Shown piece after piece: positions 25,601-40,600 of a DNA stretch of 64,000 nucleotides. Origin of the DNA: Agelaius tricolor (lineage: Eukaryota > Chordata > Aves > Passeriformes > Icteridae); NCBI GenBank assembly GCA_023055355.1, contig JALJCS010000001.1, positions 101,727,381 through 101,791,380 of the forward strand, read 5' to 3'. Positions within the stretch are counted from its first letter, which is position 1, and the number at the start of each line of letters is the position of its first letter. The notes beneath the pieces are model-generated. The model was not told the DNA's origin, ran no database searches, and saw nothing but the letters and a program-made list of their open reading frames with translations. Both the position numbers and the translations under genes were made by a program.

Positions 25601-28600
25601 CATTAAATCCCATGGTGTCTGGTTTTTTGGTGGGTTGTTTATTTGTTTTTTTGCTACAAGTTTCCTCTCAAATCTGACATCACCTTCCCTAGCCTTAGTC
25701 TTAACCACTGAAAATTAGTACCTTGGTGGGTTCTCTCTGTGATTTAGGATTTTAAATATCCTTCAGCTAACAATACCTCCCCCCCGAAGGAATTTCTATT
25801 ACTTTGTACATGTTACTTTGAAGTATGTTTGCATTTCTTATACTAAAAGAAAAAATACTCTCATACTTGCAGGTCTAACATGACTTTGACAAGCTTGCTG
25901 CAGTAAGAAGGTGGCAAACTGCATCGCTTGTGCAGGATGGTTTCCAGTTCAGCACTCGGCAGTTCATCAAAATGCAGCTCCACAAAACGATTTCTGAAGG
26001 CTCTGGACAAAACCTAAAATATGAGACCACACCACTGTTTGAACTTTTTCCTTTGATATTGCTCATAGATGTTCCCCTACACATCCAAAGGAAATAAGAA
26101 TAGTGTCATAGCATACAAATTAGCACACACATATAAACATTGAAAGAAAGAAGAGACAGTCAGGATGAGGACAAAAGCTTTAAAATGGACTGGGTGTTTT
26201 AAGGGCACAGGCAGCTAAGCATTACAAAGCCAGAGGCTCACTCTCCCTACAATGGGAGTATTGGAAGGGTAAAAGTGATAAAACTTTTAGGCTGAGACAG
26301 TTTCATAGGTAAAGAAAAAGGTGCATGTGCAAGCAAAGCAAAATTAGGAATTCATTCATCACTTCACATCAATAGGCAGGTATTCAGCCATCTCCAGGAA
26401 ATAAGGGCTTCATCACACACCAGTGTTATTTAGGGAAACAAACACTGAACTTCCCTTCTTCCTCCTGCCCCCAGTTTTGACTGCTGAGCACAATGTCATA
26501 TGACATGGAACATCCCTTTGGGCAGTTGGGGCCAGCTGTCCCAGCTGAGTCCCCTCACAGCATCTCATGCACCCCCCACCTACTCCACAAGTACATGGGG
26601 CAGTGTGAGAAACACAAAAGGCCTTGAATCTGTGCAAGCTTTGCCCAGCAATCATTAAGACATCCCTGTGCTATCAACACTGTTTTGATCACAAATCCAA
26701 AGCACAGCACCATACCAGTCACCATGAAGAAAATCACCAATTCCAGACAAGAAACAGTACAAAATGGACTTCTACTGCCCAAGCAGAATCTCTTTCCCAG
26801 TGCTCTTGGACAAGAAATGCTGATTCAAGTGTAATATACGTGAAGTCTGGTTCACTAAATCACTTAAAACTTAACTACCTAAAATTAACTAGAAATTCTG
26901 TATCCATGAAACAAGCAACTCACCTAAACAGAGCCCAGCTGTACTGACAGTCCACAGCCACCTCAACTCTCTTCCACTTGAGAGATTCATGATGCTACAC
27001 ATCATAACATTTTCACATCACACTCTATCATGAGAGAGATTAACTCCCTAAAGTCTTGGCTACCCAAAAGGAACAGAACAGATCATACAGACCTTTCTGC
27101 CACCATAGAGACCTGGAGGGTTCTGTGTGGCAAAGAGCATGAAGCGAGGGTGAGCTTTGACAACCTCCTGGGTCTCAGTAATGAACAGCTCTCTGTTATC
27201 ATCCAACAAGCGGTTGAGAGCCTCCAGAACATCAGTGGGAGCCAAATTCAACTCATCTAGAACAATCCAGTAGCCCTTTCTCATTGCATCTATGAGAATG
27301 CCTTGGAGGGAACAGAAAAATGCCTAGTTAAAAATCTTAAAAAGCAAATCTAACAGAAGCGTGCACTCAGATACTTTCAGCAACCCATTTCATTCAGGAT
27401 GAACACTAATCCAGAGAAGGAAGCAAGAGTTTTGTTTAAATTGTTGGCTTATCATCTTTAGGTCCCATGGGACAAGCATAATGAGACTTTCCAAAATTCA
27501 CTGAAATTCACACAAGTGATCATCATTAAAGTGCAACTACTAACTTTATGACAGGCCATCTCTCCATCTCCATCTGTAAACCAGATAAGTTAATCAGAAA
27601 AGGGAAAAAAAAAACCCCAGCCACTAAAATGAGACAGGAATTTGGAGTATATGGAACATGCTCACTTACCTTCCTTAAATACCAGCTTTCCAGAGGCATC
27701 TGATGTGTAACAGCCAATATATTCTTGGATATCAGTATGCTCATGGTTGTTAATCCTTACACAATGATTCCCAGTAGCAGCAGCCAACCAGCGAATTAAA
27801 CTGGTTTTACCAACAGAGGTCTCTCCTTGAATCAGTACTGGATGAGTCCTAAAAGCCATGACCAAAACAGTGGGTTAGAAGCATGAGCCATGACTTTCTC
27901 ACTCACAAGATGTGAACATTGTTAAATCACACTATCAAAACACCCCCACTTAACTCATTTGGGGTATCCAAGATCACATAAGATATATAGATATTTTTAT
28001 TATTATCATAAAGATATTTTTATTTCCCTGTTAGTATGTTCCATATACTAACAGGGAAATAAAAATATCTTTACACTCAAGTGCTAACAGCTACCCATGA
28101 AGCTTTTCATGGCAGTGCAAAATAAGCAGATTATTCTAACTGCAAATTTCTAGATCAGAATTCAAATAAAACTAGGTATGGCAGTAAGATGGTTTAAGGA
28201 AACAAGAAACACATGTAAAAATTTCAAGTCACTCTATAATGAAAAGTTAACTGTAAAGTAGAAGGAAAATAGATACTATTCATCCAAACAATAAAGATTA
28301 GAGGGACACCAACAACTCAAGGTCTAAACAAACATAATTACATTTTTTTAAATTAAAAAGTTAAAACACTTACCCTGCAGACACAACCCTGACAATGTCC
28401 TTCAGATTAAGCTTAACTGAAGGGGTGAGCACATAACTCTCATCTACGGTAGGTTCTTTGTCCCCAGCTGAAATCCAGTACCCTTCTATAAGTATAAAAC
28501 TCCCTCCTTTAGGTTTTGGCATTTGCTAAGGAGACATGACAGAAATAACAGATTATACAGATGGGTTTCAATTTGCTAATGAAAACAACTACTGTTACAT

Positions 28601-31600
28601 CACTGCTACATATTCTCTAAAGAAATTTTAAATTAATCCCTGAGCACTCCTGCAGTAACCACTGTCCCCTTGCCACAGAATGCAAATTACAGGAAAAACC
28701 TGACCAGATTATTTCAGGGTCATGAAGCAGAAATCTTTGCCAGTGGCATGAAGACAAAAATGTCTCAAGAGTCTTAGCACTGAATTTTGAAGGGCATTTA
28801 CAAGCAGGAGCTTTGCTTTAATCTTTTTCATATATTTATACACATTTTCCATCATGAAAGGGTTTATTTTGAAACACCCATCTCTTTAACTGGCTTCCCC
28901 ATCCCCCATGCAAACTCATGCTGGGTTCCCAGCACTACTGACATTCTTCCTTTCCCATAAGAGACAAAGCACAGATGCTTCTTCATATCCATATGTTCTG
29001 CATTCAGTCTAAAAATATAAAGCCTGAGAAAGCTTGTCCAAAGTCTGTGAAAGCTTTAGAGTTGGAACCACTGCATTAAGCTGCCCACACTCCACAGTGC
29101 TTTAGTTATTCAGACTTCCATATTTTTTCAAATTAACAAATAAAACCAGCTAACACATCAACATTCAAGCAAAGTAAAAAACTAGAAAAGAATGGCATTA
29201 ATTTTTTCCGCTTCTTAACTTTGTAAAATGAAAAACAGAACGGCAAGAATGAAATGTAGAGGAAAAACGAGGGACGACAACTCAAAATAAATTCTATTTT
29301 AAATACCAGACAGGTCTTCATAATCTTAGTTGCTTACCTGCTTGAGAAGGCTTTTGATGTTGCCAGAGACTATATGCTGGCATATTAGCTTTTGAACCAC
29401 CGGGTGAGAACCTCTGTCAAGCTGTGTCAGGAAACTCAAACAGAAGCCCTAAGAAGAAGAATTATTTTCAGCGATAAACAAGAAAAAGAGGGAAAAAACA
29501 TACAGATTAAAGAACCATTTCTGTTCAATACTGAACTTAGAGAAGATTATCCTTTACCCAAACAACCCCTGTAGTGAATACACACTGAAACACATGCCAG
29601 CCCAGGTAATCACCTCATACAGGGAGCGTGCTATGCTGCCACATGGATTAGAAGCTGCAAATCTCAGTGCCCTGCACAGGGTACGGAGACTGTAGTGAGG
29701 TCTGTGGCCAGTTCCATCCACCAGCTTGGTTTCTGCTTCCTTTCTCACAGACAAATAAAAGCTGCAAAAATAAAGTTACATAGAGCTGTTACTGATCAGA
29801 CCACTGCTCCAAGGAATCAAAGCCCAAGTATGAACACTTCAGTTTATCCCCAACTGTTACTTTTCTCAAAAGCTCCAGGTTAGGAAAGCCATGCCAAGCT
29901 CTGCCATCTGTACAGTCAGTGAAGCACAGCAACAGAGTATTTTTAGAGCCATATTTCTGACAGGGCTCGATATACAGAGTGACTATAAACTCCAGATATT
30001 CTAAACATGAGATAGTTCACCTTACACTAGGGGAAAGAAAGGTAACTCTAAACAAACAAACAAGACTTTCTTCAGAATTATCTACAGAAGCAAACCATTG
30101 TAGTCTCTCAGACGTGAAAGAGGACTGAAACAACAATGCTATTTAACTGGTGCCACCAAGAAAACAATTCTGAGTTTCAAAAAACCAAAATCTCCTTCCC
30201 ACAAATACAGAAACCTGCAGAATTAAGAAGATGGATGTCTGTACTCTTCTGTTTCCTACAGCTATGCCAACTGCTGCATGGAGAGCATTATAGTGTTTCC
30301 CAAAGCGGTCTAACCACAGACTATCATCACATACTTACTTTTTGTGACTTATTTCATCAAGAATTTAAAAAGATTACAGTCAACTTACTTCACAATTCCT
30401 TGTACTGTATTTTTGTTCACATTCAAGCTTCTCAGATAATCCATTATAAGAATTTGCAAGTCTCCTTCATTTCTCAATTCTTCTACATAAAGTTCAGTAA
30501 ACCTGCAAGAATCAAATCAATTTGTAACACTTAAGACACCTGACCATATTGAAAAATCATATTATATATACATCTCATGGCATATAGCATTTTAAATTTT
30601 TAAGTAACAGAATACTGATTGTTAAAGCTGCAGATCTATAGATTGTCAAACTTACAGAGACTCAAGAACCAGAGCAATTGAAAAATAAGGTATTAGTAAT
30701 ACTTTCAAGTAATTTATCTGAATTAGTTTAACATCTTAGATTGATAGTGAACAGTGTGACTTAAATTACAATTTTAAACAATTTGCAATAGATACTCAGC
30801 AGTAGCTATTTTTGACAAATAGTAGTAGGTAATTTTGATAAATAGAAATATAAATTCTTTTAAACTTAGCAAGTTATGCTGATGCTGAAGTCTCTTTTCT
30901 TCTGTATTACACACATTTTCTTTCCTTTCACTATTCTGCAAGACAGCCAAGAGCAATAAAACCTTGCTTTGCCACTAATAACTACAAATTACTAGTTACA
31001 CATAGCTGGTGCATCTCTAGAATCTTGCCCAGTGTTTATGAATGTGGGAAGGGACTACACATGCAACTTTTGGCACTCGTGAGTGAGACTGCATCAAGGA
31101 GGAGATGTGTGCATACAGGAATAGGTAATGGTACTGAAGAATGGATTTGCCACAACTCCAATTGCCTTGCCACAGCTTAAATGCTTTGAGACCACGTATC
31201 AAATATTTTGAGTATCACACCTTGGTGCCACCAGGCAAATCACCTTCCTTTTGAGTAAACAAGACTGGATATGCAGCTTTTTGCAAGGATCATCAAAACT
31301 TCTGAGTTCAGAGAAAGGCTGCTAAGCAGACACCATGCACTTACATGTCTTTTTTTACTCCCATCAGGAACATAATGCTTTTAGCATTATACTGCAGTAC
31401 CTGGGAATGCTGCAGGAGCATTTCCAGGTGCTGACAGCTTCAATGTGAGGAATTTCTTCACATCTTCTGCTCCCACTGACAACACTCTACACTACTGCTA
31501 CACCATTTGCTCACAGCTCAGCTACTTCCAAGTATTTTGCTGACTCTATTTCATGAAAAACCTTCACTACACATCTCTCACAAGTAGTAAATGAATTTAT

Positions 31601-34600
31601 ACTTGCATCCTCAGGCTTCAGATAAAGCATTCTTCACTGGTAAACTCCTGAAAGTAATTAAACTCCTAAAAAGACAGTGGCTATTTTGTCCCAGAATCAT
31701 TATTTCCTACCTGTTTCTTATTCCTAGAGGAAGATTCCTCTTTCCAACATCTGTAGCTGGATTCATGCACGCAAACAAGCGAAAATCAGGGTGACGGACA
31801 AGAGGCTCTAAAGCAAAATGGAAATAAAAGACAAAGTTAATGATAAACACAGGATATTTGTATGTTAAATATGGTGTATTTGATCTAAGGTAACTTTCTA
31901 TTGCTGCACTACTACATTTCCTTATCAAGAATTTTCAGAGAATAATCCCATGTGATTTTATCAGAAGTACCTGCATCTTCACAACAGCCACAGGTAAGTA
32001 AAACCCTGACTTTTTTGTGTGTAGCAAGATGTTGTAACAACACAAAACATTTCAAAAATTATGTGAGTCCTAAACTTGGAACTCCTTTTGCCTCTTTCAG
32101 AACAATAGCCAGTGCTTCCCTCAGCCAGAAGAAAATAAAGCCTGGGATGCTCACACAACGTTTGCCTCTCTCTGTAGCTTTTGAGAGCAGCCTTCAGCAA
32201 CTGTAGTTTTTTATCTTTACATCTCTAAAGGGAGTTAACTTTCTACACAGCAGTGCTCACACTGCTGTTGAGAACAGACCACTTGCAAAGAAGTATGAAA
32301 TCTACAAAGAGCACATTGCTCTCTTGTGCACACATTCATTTTAATGGTAAATGATCTCAACTTATTTTGAACTACATAGGATAGGGAACCCAGCTGAATA
32401 CCAAGATAAGGCATAGGCAAGCATAGAAATAGTACCTGTGTCTCCTCTGTCCAGTAACACCAGTGAACCAGATGATCCTTCCAATAAACCACTCAGGCAC
32501 TCCAAAGTCTCTGCTGCAGCCAAGTTAATCTCATCCAATAAAACCCACTCTCCTTTTTTCACTGCTTGTGCCAGAGTACCCTAAAAGCAAGATCAATTTG
32601 TTAATCATGTTGCCAGGAATGAAATGTCAACTGAAGCATTCAGATACTGGAATTACCTGGTGTGCAATCTACAGCTCAATTAGACAAATGGCAGTTCCAG
32701 ACCTTTTACAGCAGTAGCAGTTTTACTGCTCTCTCTCAGTAACAGCAATCATTTTGCCAGTCACAGATGTCACACAGTTATCATACCACTGTATCAGTTA
32801 CCAGTTAGATTGGCTCAAATACAACAGATTTAAGATCCCTTTTTTGTGCAATCTAGCACTCTAGCATATGCATCACTAACACCACATGAGAATAAAGTTA
32901 ATCTGAATAAATCCAAAGACACAAGCAGTATTATGCTCCTAAGGAATCTGTACCCTACTAGTTAACACTATATTAAGTCAGAGGTTCTCCAACTACTCAC
33001 AAATACATTTTTTTTATAGAAGACTGGTTAACACTTCACACACTTTACATGACATTTGAGAGAATATATTCAGATTATCACAGTGAGTATAAACAAGCAA
33101 AAATAAACATCATGGTTTCTCCTAATCCCATTTAATGTTTTCAAAACATATTACAGGTTTGAAACATTTAGAAAAATCTCTTCTAGATAAACAGCACAGA
33201 TTCTTAGTATTAAATCCTTCACAGAAATCCCTAGTCACAAGCAAGACCTACTGGAGACTGATCAAGAAGTTTTTTCTAATCTCCTAGAATTAAAAAGAAG
33301 ATATGACATACTGATACTCCTTATACCAGTCCTAATTCCTGTTATACAGCACAGAATTAATGTGCTAGCACAAACCAGTCTCCACCTCCCATCTCACCAC
33401 TGCTTCCTTGAATCTGCACACTTGATTTCATGGAGTTATCATGGCACACGTTTTACTTCACAGCATGGTTCTTGCCAGGAAGCTACTTATATATAAAAGA
33501 CTGATTGCAAAGTCTTTTAAATACTTCTCCTTACTTCTCCTAGCATCAAAATGCAAATATCTAAATACCTCAACAAATGCAAAGAGAAGGGCATTTTCTG
33601 TCATTTTCATCTGTTGATGAGCATGATTCAGTTTAAGACCAAATGCCTCCCACTTTTCCTTCAGTGGTAAGCCTGCAAGAAAACAAATTTAAGTTTGTAC
33701 CATCCAAACACCAGCACAAAAAATGTTCGACAACAGTTTTTTAATCAAGTTGTTTCAAGCAGAGAGATACAAAAGTAAGCTCAAGCAACAAAAAAATTCA
33801 AGTCCTGCAGATGACACACCACAAATAAAAAAAATAATTTAAACTTCTTATTTTGGTTTCGGGCACATCTGGTTTTTCGTTTTTCAAATTTAACTGTGCT
33901 CATATGTCAATAGTGCTCAGATAATTTGCTATTCATTCCCAGATGAGGAACAAATACCTATATTGCACTTTGTTCCAGCATGACTGTTATCACTGTCTAA
34001 TTTCCAAAGACAGAAAGAGACATGTCAAAAAAATAAATCCAAATTTCTAACCCTTATGACAGAGAACAGATTAATAATGAACACTTCAGTATCAATCATT
34101 AACACACTATTGCTTAGCAGATAAAACAGTATTTACTATAACTGATTTCAGTTATTTGTTAAAATCCCTACCTGAGCCACATACAACATCAAAATTCCTA
34201 AAGAATTTTGCAAGAAACTTTGCAAGTTACAAATTTCAGCTTGTTTTTATTTTAGGATTGTCAATTCCTCCAATAAGTGCAAGAACCTTTTAAACTCTCT
34301 TTTTCTTTCTTCTTTTTTTTTTTTTTTTTTTACATTTGGGGGCATTTATTTTAATATCTGCATATTCAGAAGAACCAGTTAAAAGAAGAGTGGAGATAAA
34401 GTTGATAATTACTTTTATTTAGCCCAAATGGAAAGAAAGCTACAATTTCACTTGTTCTGCTGGTCTACAACCAGAAACAACTCTAAGCAAGGTAAAGTAT
34501 CAACATCGTCTCAGCCCCAAAACAGGTTGTGAAGTATAAAACAGGAAAAACTTATTTGGAGATAAAACCACTCTGGAACAAAATAAAACACTAGGCCAGT

Positions 34601-37600
34601 CAGCATCACTAACAGAGGAACCAAGGCAAAAGCAAGATCTTAAAAATAATTTCTACCCTAAAACAGCTATTACTTTGGGTTTGGTTCTGTTATTGTTGTT
34701 TTGCTTTGTTTTTGAAAAGGACGTGTTTGTGAGACACAGGCAGGTTCCAGGGCTGAAAGTGTGGATGCATTCACAGAGAAGAGTGACACACAAACAAGCA
34801 GGACTGCTCACCAGCACAGCAAACAAGTACTGAGTGGAGACCAGATGTCAAAGGTACCACAGGGCAGACATCTCCACATTCAGACATAGCTAACAGCAGA
34901 GATGACTTAGAAAAAGGAAAACCAAACCAAAACCCAACAACTGTTCTAACAGTGTTCTAAATGCCTTGTTGCAATGTTGACATTGCATTTCTCAAAACCA
35001 GAAAAAAAAGATGTAATATAGGGGGAGGGAAAAAGCCCTAAACTTCAAACAAACCCAAATTAGAAGAACAAAATTCACCAGTATTTATCTACCCTCTGCA
35101 TGGTTTAGCATTAATGTGTGTTTGATCCATCTGAAGTCTTACCAGATGCATTTTCTTTTACTTCTTTATTAATAGCAGATTTATGAATATGTTGCATTAG
35201 TTTTAGCAGATCATGCCAACGTTTCTGTCTGTAGCAAGTCTGAATGTGTCCCAAGAAGGTTTGGTTTTTCTTCCTAGAGAATGTCTGAGAGAAGAGTTCT
35301 TCAAAAGACTCTCGCAGAGGGAGCCAGATCAGCTTGTTATCCACAGGCTTGTAACTGAAGAGAAGCAAAAGAGTCATTATTTATGGGAGACACAGTCACC
35401 TGTGAACTTAAAAAAGAAAACAAGTCCAAAACCAGTTACTTGAAACAACAATAAGTTGCATGGATGAACCCTTGTTTCTGAAGTTTTTTACTCAACCAAT
35501 GAACTACTAGAATCGCACATATTGTAATGCACCAGGAGGTGATTTTGTAAAGACAGGAACACCCTGATAAGTAAAATATTTGTAGTACTACCAAACAATT
35601 TGTCCAGTGAATATTACATCAGATTTATATTGAACAGCTTAGCCATTTTTAAAGCCATTGGGCTGTGGTTTTGAATGACTTCATCACACACAGCTCTGCA
35701 CACAATTCAGTAAAATTGCTCTGCTCTTCAGCAAGGACAAGAAGGTTTCTGCATGCAAACATGTTTACTAAGACATTTATCCAACTAGGTAACAGATACT
35801 GCCCATTTGTTCTGCAGAACAGACAAAACAGTGGTCAGTGACTCACCCCCCTAAGAGATCTGCTGTGTCACTTTGTTGGTTCATGTTGACAACCCTCAAA
35901 CGGTGTCCTTGAAACAGAGATGAAAAGCACCATCAACTTGTGGGTTTGTTTGTTTGTTTGTTGTTTTTCACATTATCTTCACGTAAGTTACAATTTTCAC
36001 ACATTATTTACCTGTAATATGAGCTAGGTACTGGACTGCTGAGGTTTTGCCAGTTCCTGTTTCACCAACCAAGAGCACAGGCTCCCCTTTGACAACACAC
36101 ACTGCAAGCTGTTCAATCAGTACTGCAGATGGCCGTGTGGCAGCAAAGGTATGTTTTGCCCTGGAAAAACAAAGCAAGTTACTCAAACTAAGATTTACCA
36201 AGGAGCTCATTTCAATTTTGCCTTTATTTTTTTTTTTTTTTTTGTGGTGTGGTTTGATTTAGGATTTTTTTTAATATAGGTCTGAAAAGAAATAGTTCTA
36301 AGATACTAATTTTTCTCAAGATACAACCTAAAAATTCAGGGTTTCCAAATAACTTCCTGACCAATGAAGTTACCAACACATACAAAAATCTCCCTCTACC
36401 AAGGCAGAGCCATTGAAATCTTTTTATAACAGCTGTGGATTCACACTCTTTTGAAGTAACTCTAGTTCAAAGAAGCTGAAAATCTCCATGCTTTGGCTGC
36501 CAGAAGCATGATGCAGACACTCTTAAAAATACACAAGGTAAAACTTAAATTGCAAGGGAAAGAGCTCTCACATTCCTTTCATTAGAATGAGAATACCCAA
36601 TTTGAATTTTCCTTAAACCCTGTGACTTGCAGCCTATTCTATTCCCCCACAGAATATTTCAATTCACATGGAAACTACAGGATATTCTACCTTTGAACAG
36701 TGAGAGCCTGGCTCTGCTTCTTCACAAGATTCACTCTTCCAACAGAGACTTCTTGTTCCCGGATTGAAATTTCTGGTTTATAGAGTTCACAGAAGAACTC
36801 CACCTGTGAAAAAAGCATCAGCATTCCCAGTACTAATGTTGCTTACATTGCAGTAAGAACACCCAGCCATGCTACCAGTATTATTTTGTAGCAAGTTAAT
36901 TTTTAATGGTAAAATTCTGTCATTTGGAGGTTTCACATAATCATCACCTAAAATAGTGAAGGACCTCAGAAGTGTTTTTATCTGTACAAACAATTTTCAA
37001 CTTAATAACTTGGTAATAGTCTTTGCCACTGTATTTCTACTTCCACAGTAGTTCAACTACACAAATTTGAACAATTATTTTAACAATAAACAAACAATCT
37101 CCCTGAAAAAAAACCCTTTATGTGAACAAGGATATTTTGCCACTTGCAGGGAATAATACATTCCTGTAATGAAATAATGCAAAGAAAAACAAAGAGAAAA
37201 ACCCACAGAAGATTCAGGGATCCATCTGTCAACTTAAAGTAACAACAGAGGGAATTTGCTTTGCAGACTTCTTTCTATAGCCAGAAATAGTTGACAAAGA
37301 AGTGATTTAGTTTAATTCCGTCATTTATAGAGCTCCAGAGAGGCAGGTGATTTTGTAATCATGAGTACAGAACAAGCAGCAGTAAAGATCATGTTTCTCT
37401 CTGATCTCTCTGTTTAAGAGTTTAATATTAATTAAGAGTTTAATAACCAACTTAGGTAAAAACACATTCTTTGCTACCCTGTGCATATAGTGATATCATG
37501 TGCTTAGGCAGCTGTGCTGCTCCAGCTGTGAAATCCTTTTGCATCATGAGGCCATTTGCTCTAAAACAGGTTGCCTGGAACTTTCAGAGAAAAAACAAAT

Positions 37601-40600
37601 GCAGCTGAATATAAAATAGGAGAAAAACAGATCCTGGGATGGAACAGAAAGAAAAAAAAAAAACCTGTTTGGGATGGAAAGGTGGGCATAATTTAAATAA
37701 AAATAGTGTAACATATTTCAAGTAATCATAGAAAAATTACAAGCTATAGAATACTGCCAATAAAGATCATGTTAATTGTAGCTCACCATACCTTTTTTTT
37801 TGAAATGTTTAGGTAACTTCCAATAACTTTTGCCATTTTCTGTTTGCTCCCTTGGTTGGACAACATGGCTGTGAAACAGTCCAGTGCCTGTCAAGGGGAA
37901 AACCAACTTCTTGAAAACTAATTTTGTATGATTTTAACTGACAAAGAATCATCTTAATCTAGAGGAACCCACATCCAATTCAAGCATTGTAAATAAAACT
38001 ATTTCACTGTCCTCTGATGGAGTCAAACAACAGAGTTCAAACAGATGCTAGAAGAACTTCTAAACTCTGTAATGTAGTGGGTTTACACTGCATTAAGTTT
38101 TCAATGCCCAGCCACAAAAGCTATTTTAAGACAAAGGGACCAAAATAGAGATGGAAGTAACATTATAAGACATCGCATCTCAAAACTGCCTCTAACAGAT
38201 GTACACCCAAAAAGTCCTCAACCTGTACTGTAAACTGATGAGTAGGTAAGAAGAAAAGTAGCCCCATATTACAAGAAAAAGAATGGTCTCAGCCACATGC
38301 AATTCCAGCTTGTATCAGTTACAATCATTTCCCACCATGCCGTTTGTAAGACAGCAGGAAATTCTTTTAGCACGTAACTGCAAACAACTTTCCTAGTAGC
38401 AACAAAAGCTTCTGATCAGAGAGATCACAACATTCCAACTACAGTCCAACTGCTTCAAAACAAAACCAAACAAATCCCCATCTCACATTCCCAAAGAGAG
38501 GATTTCGTGAGACATCACTAGAATTTGGGATCAGTTGGATCAATTTCTGCACCAAGTCTTACCGCACCTCCTGAAAAATATTCACTGCTGTGGTTGAAGA
38601 ATGACTGTCAAAGTTGCAAGCAATCCTGCTGCACCAATTCAGTAGGTCTCTAAAAAGAAAAACCAAAAAGATTTGGTACAAACATGCCAAAATACACAGC
38701 ACCTTCTTGCATGTTCAACTTAGGTCACGACATCATCTTGTGGCACTTGCACAAGTGCAATTGCTGTGCAAGCTGTACATGGGAAGACACAAAGGACACA
38801 AATAACTCTGAGGAGTAGCTGAGCACAGACCAACATTGCTTATAAACAGATCATACATACTCCCATTAAATCATAACTTTGACTGTAAAACTCAAAGGTA
38901 TTAAAGAATCCAGAAAGGTCTAAACCTCCCATTTTTTCAAGATACAGATTCCTTACCAACAACAAGATCTTCCAAAAGGCCAGAAAAGGAAACTTTGTTC
39001 TAGAAAAAGCTGACATTCTTATGCTCCACAAAAATATCAGGTACTACTCACACCTAGCATTTACTAACTAATCCTCAAAGCTGGTTACAGAAATTCCAGA
39101 TGAATAGAACTGACAATTTGGAGGAGAGGAAGAAATAATTCAGCATCAAACTACATTTCATCATTAATTTCATTGATTTCAGAATTTCTGAAATTAACAG
39201 TACATTACAGATAGTTATTTTCAGTCACCTGAAGTTATAATGCTGAGTGTTCAGTATGAAATAATCAAGATAATACACTCAGTTACTGAAAATGTTATTT
39301 TCTAGCTACTGAAATAACATTATAAGGACCTTCCAGTTCTTAACTAGTACCAATATCTTGTGTTAACAATAATTAAGAATAAATTCATATGGCCTGATGC
39401 CAACAAAGCACTGCATATGACAGAACCCACACATTCCCCCATGCCACCCAAAAAGTAAGTATAGCAAATAGGAAGTTTAAATAATCCAGAATGAGTTTAG
39501 CTTCTTTAAATGATATATTAATCAGTATTTAAAACAAAAAATATATTTCCCAGTTTTTCTCATCTAATTATTCAAGCTGTCACCATTACGTCTAAAAATT
39601 TAAGACAAATAACAAAAATAAACCCTTCTATCTCTGTAGCCAGCTGACTTCCAATAAACATATCAGAAAAGACAACCTTAGAGATAGTTCTCGTCCTTCC
39701 AAATTTGGTTTCTTATGTTCTGATCTCGATTCTGATGCTGCTTCTGGCATGTGACTGGAGCCAGCAGCACTGTTTTCTGGTGCCTGATACTTGTCTCCTG
39801 CAAGGTCAGTGAAAATGTCTAGCAAGTGATCTGTCACAAGAGCAAGGTTGGGGTATCTCCTTTGGAGGATCTGAAACCACAAACAAAAAAAGAAAATAAT
39901 GAAACAAAACAACAAACCCATCCACACTGGAAAGAAACCAACAGCACCCCAGTTTTTACTGGGAAATGCTTCAATAGATATTATAGCTAGCAAGCTATAT
40001 GAAACTGCTCTCCTGCAATCTATTACCTGAAGAAAATAGAAATTATGACTACTATGATACCGATTTTGATGCCAAAACCATACTTTTCCAGCTCAACTCT
40101 GCTCTAGATCATTTAATACATTTGCACAAATACCAACAGGAAGAACAAAAAGTACATTCAATCCTACCTGAACCCAAACCATGACCAGTTTACAACTTTA
40201 CAACTGGTAACAGAAGTCCTTACCTCCCACCCTTCTTTTATTGACTAAATTCATATTGCATTCAAGTTGTCTATTCACTGTGCTGACAAAGGCACATTAA
40301 GGGGATAATTTTTCTTTTGTAATTTCCTTTCAGCTCTGTTCTCTCCACTAAAGCTTGCCAACCAAAATATTGCTTCTCAAAATTACTTTTCACAGATACA
40401 GGCCAGGAAAACTGGTCCTACCCTGCCAGACAGACTTTTAAGATTAACAAAAAGATCATGAGACTTTTTCAAGGCAAGCAAGTGGGTATACTATTGTGGA
40501 ATCTTAGTGCTTAGTTTATACATTTTTGTAACTTAAGCTACAAAGTTTCAGAAAAAGAATAAAAATAACCTGGTGGTAAGAGACACAGCTAACACTCAAG

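Noticed and set aside
34313..34331. T19 run as the tail of a minus-strand retroposed gene copy
   Set aside because: No recognisable coding sequence or flanking duplication next to it; treated as a simple repeat.
38563..38567. GTAAGA as the main exon 11 donor
   Set aside because: It shifts the frame and leads to a stop in exon 12. The GTGCGG donor preserves the conserved QEALDCF junction. Kept only as a possible alternative.
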